From NCBI GenBank assembly GCA_945882005.1, contig CAMCWG010000181.1:1-6206 (forward strand): DNA of 6,206 bases, written 5' to 3'. This stretch comes from Bordetella parapertussis. Its GTDB lineage: Bacteria; Pseudomonadota; Gammaproteobacteria; Burkholderiales; Burkholderiaceae_B. This document shows positions 1 through 5,781 of this stretch, piece by piece. A program made the translations under genes and the position numbers. Within the stretch, counting starts at the first letter, position 1. Every line of letters begins with the position of its first letter. The notes beneath the pieces are model-generated. The model searched no databases and had not been told where the DNA came from. It was given only the letters and a program-made list of their open reading frames with translations.

Positions 1-720
1 ATTCAAGTGATTGAAACTGAGCTTGCCTTGGCCGATATGCAAACCGCTGAAAAAGCCTTGCATCGCTATCAAAAAACTGCACGCTCGGGCGATAAAGACG
101 CACAAAAAGTTGTCGCAATCCTTGAAGTGGTGATCAAACAGTTAAACGATGCGCAGCCGATCCGTGCGCTCGGTTTGTCAGGCGAAGACATGGCTTTGAT
201 TGCACCGCTATGCTTTATCACTGCCAAGCCCGCCATGTACGTAGGCAACGTCAGTGATCACGGCTTTAAAGACAATCCGATGCTTGATCGCCTGGCAGAG
301 TATGCGGCTGCGCGCAAAGCGCCAGTCGTCGCGATTTGTGCTTCGGTTGAATCAGAGATTGCAGAGCTGTCTGACGAGGACAAGTCAGTGTTCCTAGCTG
401 ATATGGGCATGCAAGAGCCTGGTTTGAATCGTCTGATTCGCGGCGCCTTCAAATTACTTGGGTTACAAACGTATTTCACGGCCGGAGTCAAAGAAGTACG
501 TGCGTGGACCGTGCCCATCGGTGCGACGGGGCCGCAGGCCGCGGGTGTCATTCATACAGACTTCGAGCGCGGGTTTATTCGAGCACAAACGATCGCCTAT
601 GAGGACTTCATCACCTTCAAGGGCGAGCAAGGCGCCAAAGAAGCAGGCAAGATGCGTGCTGAGGGTAAGGAATACATCGTGCAAGATGGCGATGTCATGA
701 ACTTCTTGTTTAACGTATAA
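1..720 (+). CDS. ychF: Ribosome-associated ATPase YchF (OLA1/Obg family), C-terminal part
   Basis: The frame is open from base 1 to the TAA at 718-720 (239 codons). The GTG at 7 is not a real start, because family similarity runs through it. From memory E. coli YchF has 363 residues, so about 124 N-terminal residues, with the P-loop and switch regions, lie upstream of the window. Visible parts are the end of the charged helical insertion (fragment residues about 5-50), the altered G4 motif NVSD (83-86) replacing the GTPase NKxD, and the C-terminal TGS domain (about 154-239) containing [12 protein letters not shown], the conserved run [17 protein letters not shown] and the ending [11 protein letters not shown]. 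YchF proteins prefer ATP over GTP, bind ribosomes in the cytoplasm and are linked to translation and oxidative-stress responses. The next gene starts 18 bases downstream on the same strand with no room for a terminator, so read-through transcription is likely. Identification is very secure. Confidence 0.97.
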   Translation: MQVIETELALADMQTAEKALHRYQKTARSGDKDAQKVVAILEVVIKQLNDAQPIRALGLSGEDMALIAPLCFITAKPAMYVGNVSDHGFKDNPMLDRLAEYAAARKAPVVAICASVESEIAELSDEDKSVFLADMGMQEPGLNRLIRGAFKLLGLQTYFTAGVKEVRAWTVPIGATGPQAAGVIHTDFERGFIRAQTIAYEDFITFKGEQGAKEAGKMRAEGKEYIVQDGDVMNFLFNV

Positions 721-738
721 AAAAAAAGGGCGCTTGTC

Positions 739-1815
739 ATGGCAGACATGCACATCATTCCGATTGAGCGATTGCGTGCCGCAGTGCGCTATCTCGTTTC
801 TGGTTTTGGTAGCGATGCACGCGAAATCGACCTTGTTACCGAAAACTTGATTCAAGCGAACCTGACTGGGCACGACTCGCACGGTGTTGGCATGTTGCCG
901 CGCTACACCGAAGCCTATCTTGAAGGCAGCTTAAAGCCAAACGCCAAAATTCAAACGCGGATGGATAGCGGCACGATGATCGGCCTGGATGGTGAGTGTG
1001 GTTTTGGCCAGGCGATTGGGCATCAAGCGATGGAGTTGGCGATTGCACGTGCGAAAGAGCATGGCAGCTGCATCATGGCGCTGGGCAATTCTCATCACCT
1101 CTGTCGTATTGGCGCCTGGGCTGAAATGACCGTCGCGCAAGGACTGATCTCGATTCATTTTGTTAACGTGATTTCCAGACCCATCGTCGCCCCTTTTGGT
1201 GGTGGCGATGCGCGCTTTGGCACAAACCCCTTTACCGTCGGCATTCCTGTACCTGGGCAAGACCCTATCTTGCTCGATTTTGCGACGAGCATCATCGCAC
1301 AGGGTAAGGCCCGCGTCGCCTTCAACAAAGGCGAGCAATTGCCTGAGGGGTATCTGATCGACAGTGAAGGCAAGCCTACGACGGATCCAGTTTATGCCGT
1401 GAAGCCACCACTAGGGGCGCTGTGTACCTTTGGTGACCACAAAGGATTCGGTCTGGCGTTGATTTGCGAATTGCTCGGTGGTGCATTGGCAGGTGGCATG
1501 ACGACACATGCTCCGGCTGACGGCAAGCGCCGTGTCGTCAATGGCATGCTGTCGATTGTCTTTGATCCCGCCAAGCTCGCAGATGGCTCCGTGTTTGAAC
1601 ACGAGATGAAGGCATTTATCGAATGGGTGAAGGCTTCGCCGCCGCTTCCAGGAGGCGAGGGCGTGCGTGTTGCAGGTGAGCCCGAGCGCGAGTCGCGTGC
1701 AAAGCGCATGGCGAATGGCATCCCTGTTGATTCCACCACGTGGTCCGATATGTTGGATGCCGCTAAAAAATTAGGACTTGATCCTGCACAAATGCAAAGA
1801 CTTGCTGGTCTTTAA
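739..1815 (+). CDS. hcxB: HcxB/YbiC-like 2-hydroxycarboxylate dehydrogenase (malate/L-lactate dehydrogenase family)
   Basis: This 358-residue cytoplasmic NAD(P)-dependent oxidoreductase belongs to the Ldh_2 family, which interconverts 2-hydroxy and 2-oxo acids. It resembles E. coli HcxB (YbiC) along its whole length as recalled. Shared blocks are GHDSHG (44-49, with the catalytic-type His48), NSHH (116-119), SIHFVNV (137-143), VAPF then RFGTNPF (149-164), the DHKG motif (232-235), EWVKASP near residue 290 and a GIPVD block close to the C-terminus. Length is normal for the family. ATG 739 is chosen because an AAAAGGG stretch (724-730) lies 8 bases upstream; ATG 748 is a less likely alternative. 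One oddity is Cys121 in HHLCRIG, where HcxB has Gly. The gene lies between ychF and a thiamine-diphosphate decarboxylase-like gene, which suggests that it makes a 2-oxoacid for that enzyme. Family assignment is strong; the physiological substrate is unknown, and malate, lactate, ureidoglycolate or aryl-lactate are all possible. Confidence 0.9.
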   Translation: MADMHIIPIERLRAAVRYLVSGFGSDAREIDLVTENLIQANLTGHDSHGVGMLPRYTEAYLEGSLKPNAKIQTRMDSGTMIGLDGECGFGQAIGHQAMELAIARAKEHGSCIMALGNSHHLCRIGAWAEMTVAQGLISIHFVNVISRPIVAPFGGGDARFGTNPFTVGIPVPGQDPILLDFATSIIAQGKARVAFNKGEQLPEGYLIDSEGKPTTDPVYAVKPPLGALCTFGDHKGFGLALICELLGGALAGGMTTHAPADGKRRVVNGMLSIVFDPAKLADGSVFEHEMKAFIEWVKASPPLPGGEGVRVAGEPERESRAKRMANGIPVDSTTWSDMLDAAKKLGLDPAQMQRLAGL

Positions 1816-1859
1816 GTTCCGCAAGTAGAAACCAATAAAAGCAATCTAGGGAGACAAAA

Positions 1860-3536
1860 ATGGCTGTTCAAAAAATGACAGGGCGTCAGGCTTTTATCAA
1901 GCTGCTGCTTGATGAGGGCGTCACGCACATGTTTGGCAATCCCGGCACCACAGAGCTGGCGATTATGGAAGCGGTGCCCCAGTTCCCTGAGCTGACCTAT
2001 GTGCTGGGCTTACAAGAATCGATTGTGGTGGGCATGGCAGACGGTTTCGCCCGTGCAACCAATAAGCTGGTCGCTTGTAATTTGCACTGTGCCCCGGGCC
2101 TCGGGCACGCAATGGGTGCTATTTATAGTGCCAAGTTTTCTGGCTCGCCTTTGTTGATTACCGCGGGCCAGTACGAGGTGGGCTACGGTCTGCAAGAGCC
2201 GTTGCTGTATGAGCCCTTGGTGCCGATGGCGGCGCCGTTGGTGAAATGGGCGTTTGAGGTCACACGGTTAGAAGACCTGCCACGCATTATTCGCCGTGCC
2301 GCAAAAATTGCGCGAACTCCGCCCATGGGCCCAGTGTTTATTAGCTTGCCGGGCTCTGTGCTCGACGAGGAAGCTGAAATTGAGTTTGGTTTTCCGACCG
2401 TCGTGGATGCGGCAGTGCGTCCGAGCGACGCTGCGCTGAATCAGATCGCACAAACACTGTTAGCAGCTAAGAAGCCTGTGATTGTGGCTGGAAGAGAAAT
2501 CGCAAACGCCGATGTATTTGCACAGGCCTGTGAGCTTGCCGAATTGCTGGGCGCTGCGGTCTATCAAGAATCTGTACCGTATAACTCTCGCTACCCCTCT
2601 TCGCACCCAACTTGTATGGGTGACCTGACACGCAATCAAAAGAAAGTGCGTCAGACGCTCGAGCAATATGACCATCTCTTGTGTCTGGGGGCAGATCTGC
2701 TGCGCATGTCGCCGATGAGTACCGTTGAGCCTTTGCCGCCAGAGCTGCCGGTCACCCATATCACCGAACGTGATTGGGAGCTTGGTAAGAACTATTCGAC
2801 AGCGACCGCTGTTCGCGCAGATGTTAAAGAGACGTTGTTAGCCTTGCTGCCGCTTTTGCGCGCTGCGCGCACTGCAGAGCAGGCGCAACAAGCACAGGCG
2901 CGTTTAAAGGATCTGGCTACGCGCAACTGGTCTGCGGCACGCGCAAAGACGCGTCAAGATGTTGCAGCGAGTGCGAATGCCAAGCCAATCGATCAACGTT
3001 ACCTGGTTAGCCAGTTAGTGGATGCGTTGCCTAAAGACGTCATCGTCGTGGATGAAACACTCACGGCTTCACCGGCGATTTCTGCGATGCTGCCGATGGA
3101 TGATCCGCACGCTTATTACGGCTTAGCAAGTGGTGGCTTGGGTTTTGGGATGGCTGGCGCCGTAGGCGTGAGTCTGGCACATCCAAAGAGACAAGTGGTA
3201 GCGACCATCGGTGATGGAAGCGCCATGTACAGCATCCAGTCCTTGTGGACAGCCGCACATTTAAAGTTACCGATCACCTATGTGATTATCAATAACCGTA
3301 GCTACCGCATCATTAAAGAGCGTTTGCTAGCTATGCGTGGCACAGACCAGTTCGTTGCGATGGATATGGATAACCCTGCGATTGATTTCGCCGGCGTCGC
3401 CAAGAGTATGGGGATGCCGTCCCGTTTGGTGACAGATCCAAGTCAGATCGCGACTGTGCTGAAAGAAGCCCTAGCTAGCGGCGGTCCGAACTTAGTTGAA
3501 GTGATTGTTGCGCGAGGTTTTGGCGAAGCCGCTTAA
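1860..3536 (+). CDS. Thiamine-diphosphate-dependent enzyme, benzoylformate decarboxylase/acetolactate synthase-like
   Basis: The 558-residue product has the three-domain layout of this superfamily: pyrimidine-binding domain (about 5-175), central domain (195-330) and diphosphate-binding domain (385-545). Visible motifs are FGNPGTTE (25-32), catalytic Glu53 in LGLQES, NLHCAPGLGHAMG (74-86) and the cofactor/Mg motif GDGS (451-454) ending at Asn478-Asn479. Compared with Pseudomonas putida benzoylformate decarboxylase as recalled, Glu47 and His70 match Glu53 and His76, Ser26 becomes Thr30, and the His281 region reads LRMSPMS (281-287) with no histidine. It is therefore a relative, probably a 2-oxoacid decarboxylase or carboligase, rather than a confirmed benzoylformate decarboxylase. 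No FAD-related or regulatory partner subunit is nearby, which argues against biosynthetic acetolactate synthase. An AGGGAG Shine-Dalgarno (1848-1853) six bases before the ATG supports the start. It follows the hydroxyacid dehydrogenase gene by 44 bases, probably in one transcript, and ends 8 bases from a convergent gene. Confidence 0.88.
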   Translation: MAVQKMTGRQAFIKLLLDEGVTHMFGNPGTTELAIMEAVPQFPELTYVLGLQESIVVGMADGFARATNKLVACNLHCAPGLGHAMGAIYSAKFSGSPLLITAGQYEVGYGLQEPLLYEPLVPMAAPLVKWAFEVTRLEDLPRIIRRAAKIARTPPMGPVFISLPGSVLDEEAEIEFGFPTVVDAAVRPSDAALNQIAQTLLAAKKPVIVAGREIANADVFAQACELAELLGAAVYQESVPYNSRYPSSHPTCMGDLTRNQKKVRQTLEQYDHLLCLGADLLRMSPMSTVEPLPPELPVTHITERDWELGKNYSTATAVRADVKETLLALLPLLRAARTAEQAQQAQARLKDLATRNWSAARAKTRQDVAASANAKPIDQRYLVSQLVDALPKDVIVVDETLTASPAISAMLPMDDPHAYYGLASGGLGFGMAGAVGVSLAHPKRQVVATIGDGSAMYSIQSLWTAAHLKLPITYVIINNRSYRIIKERLLAMRGTDQFVAMDMDNPAIDFAGVAKSMGMPSRLVTDPSQIATVLKEALASGGPNLVEVIVARGFGEAA

Positions 3537-3544
3537 GTCCTAAG

Positions 3545-4300
3545 CTAGCGCATCAGGGTGCCGCCATTGACGTCCATGATGGCACCCGATACAAAGCTCG
3601 CTGCGGGCGAACAGAGGTATGTCAGCATGCCAGCGATTTCTTCCGGTTCCCCGAGACGCTTCATCGGATAAATGTTTGGCTCATAGCCGCCAGTTTCTGT
3701 CATCCCAGTCGCAATTGGTCCAGGGGCCACTCCGTTAACGTTGACGTGATGCGGTGCTGCGCGCTGAGCAAACCAGCGTACAAGCGCGTGCACACCCCCT
3801 TTCGAGGCAGAGTAATGTGGGCCTGCACGTAAGCCTCCCATCCAGCCAGCGATAGAGCCACACAAGGCGATACGGCCATGCTTGCGTTCCATCATGCCCG
3901 GCAAGATCGCGCGCACCAAGTTGATCGGACCAAGCACATTGACCTTCATGACCCGAATGAAATCAACTTCGTTCCAGTCCGGGTCCATCCAGTCATCATC
4001 AAACGGGCATATGCCCGCGGTGTCCGCTAACGCGGTGAGCGGTCCGTGCCGTTGGATCATGGCTTCGACTGCAGCACGATCTGTCACATCGCAGGACTCT
4101 ACAGCCGTCACGCCTTTCAGTTCGTGCGCCAGAGCCTCTAACTTTTCACGCTGCCCGAAGTCACTCAATACCAGCGTGGCGCCAAGTTGATTGCAAAGGC
4201 GTGCCGTGGCTGACCCAATACCGCCGGCAGCGCCAGTAATCAGCATTCGCGTGCCTGTTAGGTCAAAAGCTTGCGCGGCAGTGTGATGAGAGATGTGCAT
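3545..4300 (-). CDS. Short-chain dehydrogenase/reductase (SDR), complete
   Basis: This 251-residue classical SDR has a Rossmann fold. The dinucleotide motif TGAAGGIG is at 22-29, Asp47 closes the second strand (which favours NAD(H) over NADP(H)), and the catalytic set is Asn121, Ser149, Tyr163 and Lys167 (YSASK). A substrate/cofactor loop PGPIATGM follows, and the C-terminus has the family-typical VSGAIMDVNGG. The usual NNAG structural motif reads DTAG (93-96), which is unusual but keeps the Ala-Gly. The ATG at 4300 gives the normal N-terminal FDLTG lead-in to the fold. Its upstream region shows no clear Shine-Dalgarno, so translation may depend on coupling to livF, which ends 19 bases before it. 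It is the last visible gene of the minus-strand operon. It probably oxidises or reduces an alcohol or ketone of the compound taken up by the transporter; the substrate cannot be read from sequence. Confidence 0.92.
   Translation of the reverse strand: MHISHHTAAQAFDLTGTRMLITGAAGGIGSATARLCNQLGATLVLSDFGQREKLEALAHELKGVTAVESCDVTDRAAVEAMIQRHGPLTALADTAGICPFDDDWMDPDWNEVDFIRVMKVNVLGPINLVRAILPGMMERKHGRIALCGSIAGWMGGLRAGPHYSASKGGVHALVRWFAQRAAPHHVNVNGVAPGPIATGMTETGGYEPNIYPMKRLGEPEEIAGMLTYLCSPAASFVSGAIMDVNGGTLMR
3556..3587. repeat. Imperfect inverted repeat at the convergent gene junction, possible terminator hairpin
   Basis: GGGTGCC (3556-3562) is matched by GGCACCC (3581-3587). The pairing continues inward with one wobble, one mismatch and three more pairs (CAT/ATG) around an 8-base loop containing the palindrome GACGTC. 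It lies inside the last codons of the SDR gene, 20 bases beyond the stop of the thiamine-diphosphate enzyme gene. It could help end transcription from either side, but neither strand has a T-tract after it, so it is not a canonical intrinsic terminator. Coding constraint (a Gly-Gly-Thr end) explains part of the symmetry. Confidence 0.35.
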
Positions 4301-4319
4301 CTTAGGAAGACAGAAAGGG

Positions 4320-5033
4320 TTAGACCGACAGATACCGCTGTTTAATTTCTGCGTTGGCGTTCAACTCTGCGATTGTTCCGCAGAACACATCTTTGCCTTT
4401 ATCGATCACGACGGCGCGATCAGCGAGGCCCAAACAGAAGTGTAGATTCTGCTCTGCGAGCACAATCGTTTTTCCCATTTTGCGTAAAGATTGAATCAGA
4501 TCACCAATCTTTTGAACCATGATTGGCGCCAGGCCTTCACTCGGTTCATCCAAAAGCAGCACGTCGGGATTGCCCATGAGGGAACGGCCAACAGTCAGCA
4601 TTTGTTGTTCACCGCCCGAAAGTTGTCCGCCCAAGCGCTCACGCAGAGGCCTAAGAAGCGGCAACATGTCATAGACGCGCTCAACACTCCAGTCGTCTTC
4701 ACCGTTGGCGCCTTTCTTAACAGCGATCGTGAGATTGTCCTCGACAGTCAGGTCAGGAAAAATCTGTCGATCTTCGGGTACATAACCAATGCCTGCACGC
4801 GCAATCAGATGTGCAGCTTTACCTGTGATGGCTTGGTCGTGCAAGGTGACCGTGCCTTTGCGCGCAGGAATGACGCCCGCAACCGATTTCATCGTCGTAC
4901 TTTTGCCAGCACCGTTCCGTCCGAGTAAGGCTAGAGTTTCCCCCTGTTGTACGTCGAAGGACAAACCGAATAGTGCCTGGCTTGTGCCGTAAAAAACGTC
5001 GATGCCGTCAACTTTTAATACTTGCTTACTCAT
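4320..5033 (-). CDS. livF: LIV-type (HAAT family) ABC transporter ATP-binding protein LivF
   Basis: The 237-residue cytoplasmic ATPase of a branched-chain amino acid/amide-type importer is of normal LivF length. It has Walker A GRNGAGKST (38-46), the family-typical segment PEDRQIFPDLTVEDNL (86-101), the ABC signature LSGGEQQ (138-144), Walker B LLLDEP (159-164) followed by SEGLAP, and AEQN at the switch position, where LivF proteins carry Gln rather than His. It should pair with LivG under two permeases (LivH, LivM) fed by a periplasmic binding protein, none of which is in the window. Its ATG overlaps the livG stop as ATGA, and a GGAGG sits 7 bases upstream, so it is translationally coupled to livG. 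HAAT transporters carry branched-chain amino acids, urea, short amides or aromatic acids; the SDR-rich context suggests a catabolic substrate. If the upstream livG stop abolishes ribosome flow, livF expression would also be affected. Confidence 0.95.
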   Translation of the reverse strand: MSKQVLKVDGIDVFYGTSQALFGLSFDVQQGETLALLGRNGAGKSTTMKSVAGVIPARKGTVTLHDQAITGKAAHLIARAGIGYVPEDRQIFPDLTVEDNLTIAVKKGANGEDDWSVERVYDMLPLLRPLRERLGGQLSGGEQQMLTVGRSLMGNPDVLLLDEPSEGLAPIMVQKIGDLIQSLRKMGKTIVLAEQNLHFCLGLADRAVVIDKGKDVFCGTIAELNANAEIKQRYLSV

Positions 5034-5040
5034 GCGTGCG

Positions 5041-5045
5041 CCTCC
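5041..5045 (-). promoter_or_regulatory. Shine-Dalgarno of livF
   Basis: GGAGG on the minus strand ends 7 bases before the livF ATG (5033-5031) and lies within the last codons of livG. It is strong enough to let livF start independently of ribosomes arriving from livG, which matters because livG has an internal stop. Confidence 0.75.
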
Positions 5046-5409
5046 GTTGGCGTGCCAAGATAGGCTTCAATCACGGCAGGGTTGTTGCGGATTTGGTCTG
5101 CATTACCTTCGGCGAGAACTTTGCCATACGACAGCACGTGAATATGCTGGGAAATACGAAAGACGATTTCCATGTCATGCTCAATGAGCACAACCGTCAG
5201 ACCACCTTTTTTCCAGAGTGCGTAGACGGTTTCAATCATTTGCTCGCGTTCTTCTGGCCCCATGCCTGCGACAGGCTCGTCGAGTAATAAAACTTTTGGC
5301 CGAAGCACGAGTGCCAAGGCCATATCGAGCAATTTTTGGTCACCGTGTGAAAGGTTGCCGCTTACGACATCAGCTTTGGTGTGCAAGCCAAGTTGTTCCA
5401 TCACTTAAT

Positions 5410-5425
5410 ACGCGCGGTCGCGCGT
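5410..5425 (-). repeat. Short GC-only-core inverted repeat just before the livG internal stop
   Basis: On the minus strand, ACGCGC pairs with GCGCGT around the four-base loop GACC, and the hairpin ends two bases before the TAA. It encodes Thr-Arg-Asp-Arg-Ala, so the symmetry may simply reflect arginine and alanine codons. Hairpins in the RNA, or sequencing trouble at such a structure, are both possible; known readthrough-stimulating structures normally lie after the stop. Confidence 0.4.
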
Positions 5426-5781
5426 TTGAGCCAATGGAAAGCGACCGTGCATTTGCGAGGACTTCCCGAGAGGCGACATTAAGGCGCCGCGTAAGGATTC
5501 TTCGACCGTTAAGGTTTTGAATAGTTTGGCCACCTGAAATGCACGACCAATCCCCTTGTGCACAATCTCGCTGCTGGGAAGACCTACGATGTCCTCGCCA
5601 TCCAGCAAAATACGGCCTGAATCAGGCCGCAATGCACCGGAGATCAAATTAAAGAAGGTTGTTTTGCCGGCGCCATTAGGACCAATCACGGCACTAAGCG
5701 ATTCAGTTTTGAAATGAATCGAGACATCTGATGTCGCGACCACACCACCGAAGGACTTATTAAGGTGTTCGATCTTGAGCA

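Noticed and set aside
463..882. 139-codon open frame on the minus strand across the ychF/dehydrogenase junction
   Set aside because: It is fully antisense to two well-identified genes, has no recognisable protein features and no supporting ribosome site.
1630..1680. GC-rich stretch coding SPPLPGGEG, resembling translated repetitive elements
   Set aside because: It sits where Ldh_2 proteins have a variable proline- and glycine-rich loop before the conserved C-terminal block, and no second copy is in the window.
1816..1859. Possible promoter between the dehydrogenase and the thiamine-diphosphate enzyme genes
   Set aside because: The 44 bases contain a clear Shine-Dalgarno but no convincing -35/-10 pair; co-transcription is simpler.
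3473..3550. Direct repeat AGCTAGCG at 3473-3480 and 3543-3550, as a possible insertion or attachment site
   Set aside because: Eight bases repeated 70 apart is plausible by chance, and both copies lie at intact gene ends with no mobile-element genes or disruption.
4491..4928. 145-codon open frame on the plus strand
   Set aside because: It is antisense to livF, which has all ABC motifs; the composition is that of a shadow frame.
5405..5407. Stop-codon reassignment of TAA
   Set aside because: ychF, the dehydrogenase, the thiamine-diphosphate enzyme, livF and the partial SDR all end properly at TAA, so it is a normal stop in this genome.
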